Of a stretch of DNA of 64,000 nucleotides, positions 25,977 to 34,944 are shown in pieces. Positions within the stretch are counted from its first letter, which is position 1, and every line of letters begins with the position of its first letter. The notes under the pieces were generated by a model. That model was not told the DNA's origin, did not search any database, and worked only from the letters and a program-made list of their open reading frames with translations. This DNA is from Nocardioides islandensis (lineage in GTDB: Bacteria > Actinomycetota > Actinomycetes > Propionibacteriales > Nocardioidaceae), in the NCBI RefSeq assembly GCF_015352455.1, contig NZ_JADKPN010000003.1, forward strand, positions 186,001-250,000, read 5' to 3'. The translations under genes were made by a program, and so were the position numbers.

Positions 25977-27024
25977 GCTCCAGGTCGGCCCACAGGTCCT
26001 CGACGTCCTCGATGCCGACCGACATCCGCACCAGGCCCTCGGGGATCGTCGTGGCCTCGCCCTTCCACCGGCGGCGCCGCTCGAACGTCGACTCGACGCT
26101 GCCGAGGGACGTGGCGTGCACCCACAGCGACGTGGAGTGCGTGAGCACGTCGGCGGCCTCGGCGGTCGGCAGCACCACGGCGATGACGGCGCCGAAGCCG
26201 GGGTAGCGGACCTCGGCGAAGGCGCCGTGCTCGGACAGCCGACGGGCCAGCTCGGCGGCGTTCGCCTGCGAACGCTCGACCCGCAGGTGCAGGGTGCGCA
26301 GCCCGCGCAGGGCCAGCCACGACTCCAGCGTGCCGGGGATCGCGCCGACCAGGTCGCGGCGGCCCTTCAGCACGTCGTACAGCTGCTGGTCCTGCACCAC
26401 CAGCGCGCCCATGACCACGTCGCTGTGGCCCGCGAGGAACTTGGTGACCGAGTGCAGGACGATGTCGGCGCCGAGCTCGAGCGGCTTCTGCATCAGCGGA
26501 GTGGCGAACGTGTTGTCGACGACGACCGACGCCCCGGCTTCGTGGCCGGCCTCGACGAGCCGCTGCACGTCGGCGACCTCCAGCGCCGGGTTCGTCGGCG
26601 ACTCGATCCACAGCAGCGCCGCGTCGTCCAGCTCGGCGATCACGGCGTCGGTGTCGGCGATGTCCACCAGCACGGCCTTCAACCGACCCCGTGCCTCGAG
26701 CTCGCCGAGCTGGCCGATGCTGCCGAGGTACGCGTGCCGCGGCGCGACCACCACACCGTCCTGTCCGACGAGGTCGAGCACCGTCGACACGGCCGCGAGA
26801 CCGGACGAGAACGCCAGCGCACGCCCGCCCTCGAGCGCGCCGAGCGCCTCCTCGAACGCCGACCAGGTCGGGTTCGCGTACCGCCCGTACTCGAGGGCGC
26901 CGCCCGCGACGTACGTCGACGCCATCTGGATCGGCGCGTTCAGCGGCTGGTCGGCCTCGTGCGGCGGCCGCCCCGCGTGCACGACGACCGTCGCGGGGGA
27001 GAGGGCTGGGGTGTCACCGGGCAT
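25957..27024 (-). CDS. Trans-sulfuration PLP enzyme (cystathionine gamma-synthase/lyase family)
   Basis: PLP enzyme of cysteine/methionine metabolism, 355 residues, somewhat shorter than the usual 380-400. Motifs: YGRYANPTWSAFEEALGALEGG, SSGLAAVSTVL, WIESPTNPALEVAD, VVVDNTFATP and the PLP lysine in SVTKFLAGHSD. Sequence alone does not decide between synthase, gamma-lyase and O-succinyl-homoserine enzymes. ATG 27024 has TACGTT 6 bases upstream. The gene diverges from ddl by only 32 bases. Confidence 0.9.
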   Translation of the reverse strand: MPGDTPALSPATVVVHAGRPPHEADQPLNAPIQMASTYVAGGALEYGRYANPTWSAFEEALGALEGGRALAFSSGLAAVSTVLDLVGQDGVVVAPRHAYLGSIGQLGELEARGRLKAVLVDIADTDAVIAELDDAALLWIESPTNPALEVADVQRLVEAGHEAGASVVVDNTFATPLMQKPLELGADIVLHSVTKFLAGHSDVVMGALVVQDQQLYDVLKGRRDLVGAIPGTLESWLALRGLRTLHLRVERSQANAAELARRLSEHGAFAEVRYPGFGAVIAVVLPTAEAADVLTHSTSLWVHATSLGSVESTFERRRRWKGEATTIPEGLVRMSVGIEDVEDLWADLEQALERT

Positions 27025-27030
27025 GCGCCC

Positions 27031-27048
27031 AACGTAGGCCGCTAGGTT
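27031..27048. promoter_or_regulatory. Divergent leaderless -10 boxes for metB-like gene and ddl
   Basis: Minus strand TACGTT (27036-27031), 6 bases before ATG 27024; plus strand TAGGTT (27043-27048), 8 bases before ATG 27057. Both fit in a 32-base gap, so each -35 must overlap the other promoter. Confidence 0.45.
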
Positions 27049-27056
27049 GGCTGGCG

Positions 27057-28172
27057 ATGAGCCAGCCCAAGAAGCGCATCGCTGTCGTGTTTGGCGGTCG
27101 GTCCAGCGAGCACGCCATCTCCTGCGTCACCGCGGGCAGCGTGCTGCAGGCCATCGACCGCACCAAGTACGACGTCGTGCCGATCGGCATCGCCACCGAC
27201 GGCCGCTGGGTGCTGGAGTCCGGTGACCCGGAGACCCTGCAGATCCTGGGTCCCGACAAGCTGCCCGAGGTCGACGGCGCGCGTGCCTCGGTGATGCTCG
27301 CCCGAGAGTCCGGCACCACGGACCTGGTCGTCCACGAGCCGTCACAGCCGCCGACGACGCTGGGCGAGGTGGACGTCGTCTTCCCCCTGCTGCACGGACC
27401 CTGGGGCGAGGACGGCACGATCCAGGGGATGCTCGAGATGGCCGGGGTGAGGTACGTCGGCGCCGGCGTGCTCGCCTCCGCGGTGAGCATGGACAAGGCG
27501 TACATGAAGGTCGTGCTCGCGGCTGCCGGGCTCCCGGTGATGACGTCGGTGACGGTGACCGCGCGGGAGTGGTACCGCGACCCCGACCGGGTCACCCACC
27601 GGGTCTCGGATCTGGGCTACCCGCTGTTCGTGAAGCCCGCCCGCGGCGGCTCGTCCATCGGCATCTCCAAGGTCCACCACGCCGGCGAGCTCGCCGACGC
27701 CATCGAGGAGGCGCACCGCCACGACCCCAAGGCGCTGGTCGAGGTGGCCGCCGAGGGTGCGCGTGAGATCGAGTGCGGCGTGCTCCAGGCCCTCGACGGG
27801 TCGCCCGAGACCAGCCTGCCGGCGGAGATCCGGATCACCGGCGACCACGAGTTCTACGATTTCGCGGCCAAGTACCTGCCCGAGGAGCACACCGAGCTCG
27901 ACGTACCTGCCCACCTCGCCGACGACGTCGCCGCCGAGCTCCGCGACCTGGCGGCGCGGGCGTTCGAGGCCGTCGGCTGCGAGGGCCTGGCCCGCGTGGA
28001 CTTCTTCGTGTTCCCCGGCGGGGGGATCGTCGTCAACGAGATCAACACGATGCCCGGGTTCACGCCGCTGTCGATGTTCCCGCGCATGTGGGCCGCCTCC
28101 GGCCTCGACTACCCGGCGCTCGTCGACCGGCTCATCGAGCTGGCGCTCCGGCGCGACACCGGTCTGCGCTGA
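27057..28172 (+). CDS. ddl: D-alanine--D-alanine ligase
   Basis: Makes the D-Ala-D-Ala end of peptidoglycan precursors. 371 residues. ATP-grasp motifs: VVFGGRSSEHAISCVTA, FPLLHGPWGEDGTIQGMLEM, YPLFVKPARGGSSIGISKV, and the metal site ARVDFFVFPGGGIVVNEINTMPG. The residue after GEDG and the YDYAAKYLPEE-like segment (FYDFAAKYLPEE) are of the D-Ala-D-Ala type with Phe rather than Tyr at one position. The ATG is confirmed by the leaderless -10. Converges on the DUF3515 gene with a 15-base gap. Confidence 0.95.
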   Translation: MSQPKKRIAVVFGGRSSEHAISCVTAGSVLQAIDRTKYDVVPIGIATDGRWVLESGDPETLQILGPDKLPEVDGARASVMLARESGTTDLVVHEPSQPPTTLGEVDVVFPLLHGPWGEDGTIQGMLEMAGVRYVGAGVLASAVSMDKAYMKVVLAAAGLPVMTSVTVTAREWYRDPDRVTHRVSDLGYPLFVKPARGGSSIGISKVHHAGELADAIEEAHRHDPKALVEVAAEGAREIECGVLQALDGSPETSLPAEIRITGDHEFYDFAAKYLPEEHTELDVPAHLADDVAAELRDLAARAFEAVGCEGLARVDFFVFPGGGIVVNEINTMPGFTPLSMFPRMWAASGLDYPALVDRLIELALRRDTGLR

Positions 28173-28187
28173 CGGTCGGGCCGAGCC

Positions 28188-28652
28188 CTACTTGCAGTCC
28201 TGGACCAGCTCCAGGTGGTCCTTGACCGGCTGTGCCAGGTCCGCGATCGCGGCGGCCGGCCCCGACGGCCGGTACTTCCCGGGCACCGTCACCGACACGA
28301 TCGGCCGGTAGCCGACGGCCGTCAGCGTCGCGTCGGCCTCCTGGTCGTCGAACTGCTCGTCGGGCACGAACCACCCGACGCCGTTGGCGACCTCGCAGGA
28401 GGAGAACTGGTCGAAGCCGTCCGGTACGCCGACCCCGCACCGCACGATGATCGCCGGGTCGCCCCAGGCCCGGCCGAGGGCGGCCGCGGGGTTGACCTTG
28501 CGGCGGTCGTGACCGGCCAGCCTGTTGGGCAGGTCGTCGAGGAAGGTGTTGCACGTCTGCAGGTCCGCCGCCGACACCTCGGGGGAGTCGAGCGTGACCG
28601 GCTCGTCGGCGCAGCCGGCCAGGGGGGCGACCAGCAGCAGAGCGGCGAGCAC
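28188..28652 (-). CDS. DUF3515 lipoprotein
   Basis: Exported protein of unknown function, conserved beside ddl and thiL in actinobacteria. A lipobox LAGC follows a hydrophobic LAALLLVAP stretch; the mature part has four cysteines including the last-but-one residue (LVQDCK end). The GTG at 28652 gives 154 residues but leaves no positive n-region. A CTG at 28715, overlapping the stop of the Lrp-like gene as CTGA, would add 21 residues rich in Arg and Pro, a much better signal peptide; the true start is uncertain. Confidence 0.8.
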   Translation of the reverse strand: MLAALLLVAPLAGCADEPVTLDSPEVSAADLQTCNTFLDDLPNRLAGHDRRKVNPAAALGRAWGDPAIIVRCGVGVPDGFDQFSSCEVANGVGWFVPDEQFDDQEADATLTAVGYRPIVSVTVPGKYRPSGPAAAIADLAQPVKDHLELVQDCK

Positions 28653-28711
28653 GCCGACGCCCCGGGCCCTGGCGGGACCGGGGCGTCGTGCCGATCTCGG
28701 GGACGGCCTGG

Positions 28712-28948
28712 TCAGATGTGCACCACCGGGCAGGTGAGGGTGCGGGTGATGCCGTCGAGGTTCTGCACCTTCGAGACCACCAGCTTGCCGAGCTCGTCGA
28801 CGTTGCGGGCCTCGGCGCGCACGATCACGTCGTACGGGCCGGTGACGTCCTCGGCGAGGGTCACGCCCTTCACCTGGGCGATGGCCCGGGCCACGTCGGC
28901 CGCCTTGCCCACGTCGGTCTGGATCAGGATGTAGGCCTGGACGACCAT
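28712..28948 (-). CDS. Lrp/AsnC ligand-binding (RAM) domain protein without DNA-binding part
   Basis: 78 residues forming only the alpha-beta RAM domain of Lrp/AsnC regulators (AYILIQTDVGKAADVARAI, DVIVRAEARNVDELGKLVV, TLTCPVVHI). No helix-turn-helix. Stand-alone RAM proteins bind amino acids or modulate full-length Lrp partners; which applies here is unknown. GAGGAG lies 8 bases before the ATG. Upstream of and probably cotranscribed with the DUF3515 gene. Confidence 0.9.
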   Translation of the reverse strand: MVVQAYILIQTDVGKAADVARAIAQVKGVTLAEDVTGPYDVIVRAEARNVDELGKLVVSKVQNLDGITRTLTCPVVHI

Positions 28949-29019
28949 GTTGACTCCTCGTCTCCGGGGGACCGTGCGTTGGCAAACCTACAGGCGACCG
29001 CGACTGGTGAGATAGGCGC

Positions 29020-29967
29020 ATGACGATCCCGGACGGACAGACGCTGGCCGATGTGGGGGAGTTCGCGCTGATCGCCGAGCTCGCCGGGCTGTTCCCGCAG
29101 GGCGAGCACGTGCTGGTGGGTCCCGGCGACGACGCCGCGGTCCTTCGCGTGCGCACGGGCCACGTCGTCGTCTCGACCGATCTGCTCGTCGAGGGCCGTC
29201 ACTTCCGCCGCGACTGGGCGAGCGCCGAGGACGTCGGCCACCGTGCCGCCGCGCAGAACCTCTCCGACGTCAACGCGATGGGCGGCACCGCGCACTCGCT
29301 CACGATCGGGCTGGCGGCCCCGCCGGACCTGCCCGCGTCGTGGGCCGTCGACTTCGCGAAGGGCTTCGCGGCCGAGTGCGCGCTGGTCGGCGCGAGCGTC
29401 GTCGGCGGCGACCTCGCGCGGGCCTCCGAGATCGTCATCGCCGTGACCGTGATCGGCGCCTGCACGCAGGCTCCGGTGCTGCGCTCCGGCGCCCAGCCGG
29501 GCCAGGTGGTCGCGCTGCGCGGCCGCCAGGGGTGGGCCGCCGGCGGCCTCGCCGTGCTCGGCCGCGGCTTCCGGTCGCCGCGGGTGCTCGTGGAGGCCTA
29601 CCGCCGGCCCGAGCCGCCGTACGACGCGGGGCCGGCCGCCGCGGCCGCCGGTGCGACCGCGATGATCGACGTCTCCGACGGCCTGGTCGCCGACGCCGGC
29701 CACGTCGCCCGGGACTCCGGCGTGGCCATCGACCTGCACCGCGACGCCTTCGACATCCCCGAGCCCCTGCAGGCCGTGGCCGCGGCCACCGGCAGCGACC
29801 CGATGGCCCTGGTGCTCGGTGGCGGCGAGGACCACCCGCTGCTCGCGGCCTTCGCCCCCGCAGCCGTGCCCGACGGCTGGACCGTCGTGGGCGACGTCCG
29901 CGAGGGTGAGGGCGTCACCGTGGACGGGGCGGAGTACGACGGGCCCACCGGGTGGGTTCATTTCTGA
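29020..29967 (+). CDS. thiL: Thiamine-monophosphate kinase
   Basis: Phosphorylates thiamine monophosphate to the active diphosphate. 315 residues, PurM-like fold. Motifs: LVGPGDDAAVLRV (metal-binding aspartates), STDLLVEGRHF, RAAAQNLSDVNAMGG, GASVVGGDLARA and MIDVSDGLVADAGHVA. ATG 29020. It keeps its conserved place before rpmB. Confidence 0.95.
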   Translation: MTIPDGQTLADVGEFALIAELAGLFPQGEHVLVGPGDDAAVLRVRTGHVVVSTDLLVEGRHFRRDWASAEDVGHRAAAQNLSDVNAMGGTAHSLTIGLAAPPDLPASWAVDFAKGFAAECALVGASVVGGDLARASEIVIAVTVIGACTQAPVLRSGAQPGQVVALRGRQGWAAGGLAVLGRGFRSPRVLVEAYRRPEPPYDAGPAAAAAGATAMIDVSDGLVADAGHVARDSGVAIDLHRDAFDIPEPLQAVAAATGSDPMALVLGGGEDHPLLAAFAPAAVPDGWTVVGDVREGEGVTVDGAEYDGPTGWVHF

Positions 29968-30134
29968 GCGCGCTCGGGCCGAGCCTGCGAATCCCGAGAT
30001 GAAGCGTCTCGAGACCTGGTGAGCCGCATGTTCCCCGCAACCACGATTTCGGAAGCCTCTGCCGTCTCGGATAGTCTTTCCCGGTTGCCCCAAGCCGGGC
30101 GACCCCTCGTACATCAACTCCCAGGAGCAAGACC

Positions 30135-30320
30135 GTGGCCGCCGTCTGCGACATCTGCGCCAAGAAGCCGTCCTTCGGCAACAACCGCCCGTGGTCCAAG
30201 AAGGCCACCCGCCGGCGCTTCGACCCCAACATCCAGCGCGTCCGCGCGATGGTGAACGGCACCCCGAAGCGCCTCCACGTGTGCACCTCGTGCCTCAAGG
30301 CCGGCAAGGTCACCCGCTGA
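30135..30320 (+). CDS. rpmB: Ribosomal protein bL28 (zinc-binding form)
   Basis: Large-subunit protein, 61 residues. It has the full zinc pair CDICAKK near the N-terminus and CTSCLKAG near the end, the 'C+' form that is often backed by a zinc-free paralogue elsewhere in actinobacteria. GTG 30135 with AGGAG upstream. A TAGTCT (30072-30077) may be its -10, giving a leader of about 55 bases. A strong terminator follows. Confidence 0.97.
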   Translation: MAAVCDICAKKPSFGNNRPWSKKATRRRFDPNIQRVRAMVNGTPKRLHVCTSCLKAGKVTR

Positions 30321-30354
30321 CCTGCGGCTGAGCCACCAACCACCAGATCCACCG

Positions 30355-30379
30355 AGACCCCGGGACACCCCCGGGGTCT
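30355..30379 (+). terminator. Rho-independent terminator after rpmB
   Basis: Perfect arms AGACCCCGGG (30355-30364) and CCCGGGGTCT (30370-30379) with a 5-base loop, followed by TGTCAT. Confidence 0.8.
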
Positions 30380-30420
30380 TGTCATGTCCGGCCATGTCGG
30401 CCGGGCCGGGCCTCTCCGAC

Positions 30421-30426
30421 TAACGT
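30421..30426 (+). promoter_or_regulatory. -10 box for leaderless DAK2/FakA-recG transcript
   Basis: TAACGT, 7 bases before ATG 30434, just after the rpmB terminator. Confidence 0.45.
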
Positions 30427-30433
30427 TCCGCAG

Positions 30434-32083
30434 ATGGAGGAGGTCCCCCGCGGCAGCGGCACGGTCGAGCTGGCGGTGGTGCTCCGCTTCGTCGACATCG
30501 CGGTGGACGCGCTCGCCGAGGCCCGCGAGGAGATCGACGCCCTCAACGTCTACCCCGTGCCGGACGGCGACACCGGCACGAACATGTACCTCACCGTCGT
30601 CGCGGCCCGCGACGCGCTCCGCGACGCCACGGACGCGACACCGGACCTGCTCAGCGGGCTCGCCGCCCTGCGCAAGGGCGCCCTCCTCGGTGCACGCGGC
30701 AACAGCGGCGTGATCCTCAGCCAGATGCTCGGTGCCCTGGCCACCACCATCGCCTCTGCGACCGGTGAGGAGCGCAACGCCAGCATCATGGCCCGCGCGC
30801 TGCGCGAGGCGACCGAGAGCGCGTACGCCGCCGTCGGCACCCCCGTCGAGGGCACCATCCTCACCGTCGTCCGCGCCGCGGCCGAGGCCGCAGAGGAGCG
30901 CGCGGGCCACGACGGCGCCCGCGCCCGCGACGTCTTCGCCTCTGCCGCGGCGGCCGCTCGCGAGGCGCTCGCCCGCACGCCGGACCAGCTGGCCGTGCTG
31001 CGCGCCGCGGGCGTGGTCGACGCGGGCGGCCGCGGGCTGAGCGTCATCCTGGACGCCGCCGAGACTGCGCTGACCGGCCGGCGGCCGGTCCCGGTCACCG
31101 CGCCGATCGGGTCGCACCGCATCCCGATCCCGGTGGAGCAGCAGGGGCACGCCCTGACGGCCGACGGGCCGGCGTACGAGGTCATGTACCTCCTCGACGC
31201 CGACGACCATCACGTCGGCGGCCTCAAGGCCAGGCTGGCCACGCTCGGTGACTCCCTGGTCGTCGTCGGCGGCGACGGCCTCTGGAACGTCCACGTGCAC
31301 GTCGACGACGTGGGGGCCGCGGTCGAGGCCGGCATCGCGGCCGGCCGGCCGTACCGGATCCGGGTGACGCACTTCGCCGAGCAGGTGGCCGCGGCACAGG
31401 GACGGCGTAGGTCGTCCCGCGCGGGCCGCCAGGTCGTCGCCGTGGCCGCGGGGCCGGGGCTCGAGAAGCTCTTCGAGGAGGCCGGTGCGACCGTGGTGGT
31501 GGGCGGGCCGGGCAACCGTCCCTCGACCGGGATGATCCTCGACGCCATCCACGCCTCCGGAGCCCGGGAGGTCGTGGTGCTGCCGAACGACCCCGACTCC
31601 GTGCGGGCCGCGCAGGCGGCCGCGCGGCAGGCCGAGGACGACGAGGGCATCAGGGTCGCGGTGATCCCGACCGAGGCCCAGGTGCAGGGGCTGGCGGCGC
31701 TGGCCGTCCACGAGCCCGGGCGGCCCTTCGACCAGGACGTCCTGGAGATGACCGCCACCGCGCGGCACGCTCGGCACGGCGCGGTCACGATCGCGGCCAA
31801 GCAGGCGATGACGATGGCCGGACCGTGCGAACCGGGTGACGTGCTCGGCGTGGTGGCCGGCGACTTCGCCGTCGTCGGTCACGACCTCGACGCGGTCGCC
31901 ACCGACGTGCTCGAGCGCCTGCTCGCCGGTGGCGGTGAGCTGGTGACGGTGGTGGCCGGCCACGGCGGGCACGACCTCGCGCGCCGTACCGCGACGGCCG
32001 TGGAGGAGCGCCACCCCCATGTCGACGTCATGGTGTACGACGGCGGTCAGGAGCGGTACCCGCTCCTGATGTCCGTCGAGTAG
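30434..32083 (+). CDS. DAK2-domain / fatty acid kinase subunit A-like protein
   Basis: 549 residues. The N-terminal DhaL-type ATP-binding domain shows NVYPVPDGDTGTNM, LGARGNSGVILSQML, GTPVEGTILTVVRAAAEAA and VDAGGRGLSVIL; a middle FakA linker (YEVMYLLDADDHHVGGLKARLATLGDS, WNVHVHVDD) and a DegV-like C-terminal half (STGMILDAIHASGAREVVVLPND) follow. In Firmicutes FakA phosphorylates fatty acids presented by FakB; the actinobacterial protein beside recG is less studied. The recG start lies 20 bases downstream. Confidence 0.88.
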   Translation: MEEVPRGSGTVELAVVLRFVDIAVDALAEAREEIDALNVYPVPDGDTGTNMYLTVVAARDALRDATDATPDLLSGLAALRKGALLGARGNSGVILSQMLGALATTIASATGEERNASIMARALREATESAYAAVGTPVEGTILTVVRAAAEAAEERAGHDGARARDVFASAAAAAREALARTPDQLAVLRAAGVVDAGGRGLSVILDAAETALTGRRPVPVTAPIGSHRIPIPVEQQGHALTADGPAYEVMYLLDADDHHVGGLKARLATLGDSLVVVGGDGLWNVHVHVDDVGAAVEAGIAAGRPYRIRVTHFAEQVAAAQGRRRSSRAGRQVVAVAAGPGLEKLFEEAGATVVVGGPGNRPSTGMILDAIHASGAREVVVLPNDPDSVRAAQAAARQAEDDEGIRVAVIPTEAQVQGLAALAVHEPGRPFDQDVLEMTATARHARHGAVTIAAKQAMTMAGPCEPGDVLGVVAGDFAVVGHDLDAVATDVLERLLAGGGELVTVVAGHGGHDLARRTATAVEERHPHVDVMVYDGGQERYPLLMSVE

Positions 32084-32102
32084 GAACCCGAGGAACCGGC
32101 CC

Positions 32103-34337
32103 GTGATCACCGTCGACTCGCCGCTGACCGTCGTGGTCGGCGACCAGGCCACCAAGCGCAAGCGGATGGCCGAGGGTCTCGGCCTGCACACGGTCGGCGA
32201 CCTGCTGCGCCACTTCCCGCGGCGCTACGTCAAGGCCGGCGAGCTGACCCGCGTCGCGGACCTGCACGAGGGCGAGGTGCTCACGGTCGTCGGCGAGATC
32301 GCCCGGAGCGAGCTGAAGCAGTACCGCGACCGGCGTACCAACCGCATGGCGTTCCGCCTCGAGACCGTGCTGCAGACCGACGGCCCGCGGCTGCGGATGA
32401 CGTTCTTCGCCAAGAGTGCCCACACCGCGCGCTGGCAGGAGGGCCGGCTCGCGGTCGGCCGCCGCGGAGTGTTCGTCGGCCAGGTGAGCAGCTTCCGTGG
32501 CGAGTGGCAGCTGACCAACCCGAAGATGATCCTCTTCGGCGTCTCCAACGCCGAGGAGGGCGAGGCCGACGTCGTCGACAGCTACGGCGACCTGTACCCC
32601 ATCTACCCGCAGACCAAGGGCGTGGAGTCCTGGGACATCCAGCGTGCGGTGAGCTTCGCGCGGTCGGTGGTCGACGACGTACCCGACCTCATCCCCGAGT
32701 CCGTCATGGACGAGCACGACCTGGTCGACGCGCGCACGGCCCTCGACCTGGTGCACGCGCCGGACACCTTCGCCCAGGTGGAGGTGGCCCGGCGGCGCTA
32801 CCGGTTCGAGGAGGCGCTGGTCACCCAGGTGGTGCTCGCACGCCGCCGGGCCTACCTGCATGCGCAGGGCGCCCAGGCCCGCACCGGCGGTGGCGGCCTG
32901 CTGGCGGCCTTCGACGCGCGGCTGCCCTTCGAGCTGACCGCGGGTCAGCGCGAGGTCGCCGAGGCGGTCGAGGCCGACCTGGCCCAGCCGCACCCGATGA
33001 ACCGGCTGCTCCAGGGCGAGGTCGGCTCCGGCAAGACCGTCGTCGCCCTCAGGGCCATGCTGCGCGTGGTGGACTCCGGTGGGCAGGCCGCGTTGCTGGC
33101 GCCGACCGAGGTGCTCGCGCAGCAGCACTTCCGGTCGATCACGGCCATGCTCGGCGACCTGGCCGCCGGCGGCATGCTGGGCGGCGCCGCCGACGGCACC
33201 ACCGTCGCCCTGCTCACCGGCTCGATGGGCAAGGCCGCGCGGGCGGAGGCGATGTCGCGGATGGCCAGCGGCGAGGCCGGCATCACCGTGGGCACCCACG
33301 CACTGCTCGAGGACAAGGTGATGTTCGCCGACCTCGGCCTGGTCGTCGTCGACGAGCAGCACCGGTTCGGCGTCGAGCAGCGCGCGGCACTGACCGACAA
33401 GGCGGGCTTCCCGCCCCACGTGCTGGTGATGACGGCGACGCCCATCCCGCGCACCGTTGCGATGACCGTGTTCGGCGACCTCGAGGTCTCGACCCTGACC
33501 GAGCTGCCCGCGGGCCGGGCGCCGATCCAGACCAACGTCGTGCCGCTCGCCGAGCAGCCCACCTGGATCGACCGGGTCTGGCAGCGGGTGCGCGAGGAGG
33601 TCGAGAAGGGGCACCAGGCGTACGTCGTGTGCCCGCGCATCACCGGCGACGAGCTCGAGGAGGGGGAGCGCGACGTCCTCGAGGTCGGCGAGGACGACGA
33701 GGTCCCCGTGCCGGCGCCGAAGCAGTCGCTGAGCGCCGTCACCGAGGTCGTCGAGCAGCTCGCCTCCGGCCCCCTGGCCGGGCTACGGGTCGAGATGCTG
33801 CACGGCAAGCTCCCGCCCGACGAGAAGGACCGCGTCATGCGGGCCTTCGCCGCCGGTGAGATCGACGTGCTCGTGTCGACCACCGTCATCGAGGTCGGCG
33901 TCGACGTCGCGAACGCGACGACGATGGTGCTGCTGGACGCCGACCGCTTCGGGATCTCGCAGCTGCACCAGATGCGCGGCCGGGTCGGCCGCGGCGGGCT
34001 GCCGGGGCTCTGCCTGCTGGTCAGCCACGCCGAGGCCGGCTCGCCGGCGCGCGAGCGGCTGGATGCCGTCGCGGCCACCACCGACGGGTTCGCGCTCAGC
34101 CGGCTCGACCTCGACCAGCGCCGCGAGGGGGACGTCCTCGGCAGCTCGCAGTCCGGCTTCCGGTCCAGCCTCACCATGCTGCGGGTGCTGCGCGACGAGG
34201 ACACGATCGTGGCCGCCCGGCAGGCCGCGGTCGGGCTCCTGGAGCGCGACCCGGACCTCGGGAGCGCGCCCGCTCTCGCCGCCGCAGTGGCGGAGTTGGA
34301 GCAATCACGGCAGTCTGACTTCATGGAGAAGGCGTAG
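32103..34337 (+). CDS. recG: ATP-dependent DNA helicase RecG
   Basis: Remodels stalled forks and recombination intermediates. 744 residues. Wedge/OB domain first (VVGEIARSELKQYRDRR), then SF2 helicase motifs: LLQGEVGSGKT (Walker A), LAPTEVLAQQH, VVDEQHRFGVEQR (DEQH box), MTATPIPRT, VSTTVIEVGVDVANAT and HQMRGRVGRG, and the C-terminal TRG-like segment (LSRLDLDQRREGDVLGSSQSG). GTG 32103. The rsmD gene starts 11 bases after its stop. Confidence 0.96.
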   Translation: MITVDSPLTVVVGDQATKRKRMAEGLGLHTVGDLLRHFPRRYVKAGELTRVADLHEGEVLTVVGEIARSELKQYRDRRTNRMAFRLETVLQTDGPRLRMTFFAKSAHTARWQEGRLAVGRRGVFVGQVSSFRGEWQLTNPKMILFGVSNAEEGEADVVDSYGDLYPIYPQTKGVESWDIQRAVSFARSVVDDVPDLIPESVMDEHDLVDARTALDLVHAPDTFAQVEVARRRYRFEEALVTQVVLARRRAYLHAQGAQARTGGGGLLAAFDARLPFELTAGQREVAEAVEADLAQPHPMNRLLQGEVGSGKTVVALRAMLRVVDSGGQAALLAPTEVLAQQHFRSITAMLGDLAAGGMLGGAADGTTVALLTGSMGKAARAEAMSRMASGEAGITVGTHALLEDKVMFADLGLVVVDEQHRFGVEQRAALTDKAGFPPHVLVMTATPIPRTVAMTVFGDLEVSTLTELPAGRAPIQTNVVPLAEQPTWIDRVWQRVREEVEKGHQAYVVCPRITGDELEEGERDVLEVGEDDEVPVPAPKQSLSAVTEVVEQLASGPLAGLRVEMLHGKLPPDEKDRVMRAFAAGEIDVLVSTTVIEVGVDVANATTMVLLDADRFGISQLHQMRGRVGRGGLPGLCLLVSHAEAGSPARERLDAVAATTDGFALSRLDLDQRREGDVLGSSQSGFRSSLTMLRVLRDEDTIVAARQAAVGLLERDPDLGSAPALAAAVAELEQSRQSDFMEKA

Positions 34338-34347
34338 CGCCGTCCCC

Positions 34348-34911
34348 ATGACCAGGATCATCGGGGGAATGGCCGGGGGGCGGCGTATCGACGCCCCCCG
34401 GGGCACGAGCACGCGGCCGAGCAGCGACCGGGTCCGCGAGGCGCTCTTCTCGGCGATCGAGTCCTGGTGCGGTTCGCTGCAGGGTCTGCGGTTCCTCGAC
34501 CTGTACGCCGGCTCCGGCGCGGTCGGCCTCGAGGCGTGGTCGCGGGGCGCCGGCGTGGTCACCCTCGTCGAGCAGGACCGTCGCACGGCCGCGCTCATCA
34601 CGACCAACGCCCGCGCGATCGGGTTCGCCAAGGCCCAGGTCGTCGTCGCCTCGGTGGCCGCGACGCTCCTGCGGCCGCCCTCGGCGCCGTACGACGTCGT
34701 CTTCCTCGACCCGCCGTACCCCACCCCGGCCGACGAGGTCGACGGCAACCTCGACCGCGTGGCCGCCGAGTGGGTCGTGCCGGGCGGCATGGTCGTCGTG
34801 GAGCGCTCCTCGCGGGGGCGCGGCCCGACGTGGCCGGAGGGTTTCGAGGACACGCGCGAGCGGAAGTACGGCGAGACGACGCTGCACTACGCCCACGCGG
34901 CCCGCCGCTGA
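34348..34911 (+). CDS. rsmD: 16S rRNA (guanine966-N2)-methyltransferase
   Basis: SAM-dependent rRNA methyltransferase, 187 residues. N-terminal RIIGGMAGGRRIDAP, RPSSDRVREALFSAI, SAM motif LDLYAGSGAVGLEAWSRGA and catalytic VVFLDPPYPTP. ATG 34348, close behind recG; coaD follows after 33 bases, the usual actinobacterial order. Confidence 0.95.
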   Translation: MTRIIGGMAGGRRIDAPRGTSTRPSSDRVREALFSAIESWCGSLQGLRFLDLYAGSGAVGLEAWSRGAGVVTLVEQDRRTAALITTNARAIGFAKAQVVVASVAATLLRPPSAPYDVVFLDPPYPTPADEVDGNLDRVAAEWVVPGGMVVVERSSRGRGPTWPEGFEDTRERKYGETTLHYAHAARR

Positions 34912-34944
34912 CGGCACGCCCGCCTGGTCTGGGAGGATCTGGCC

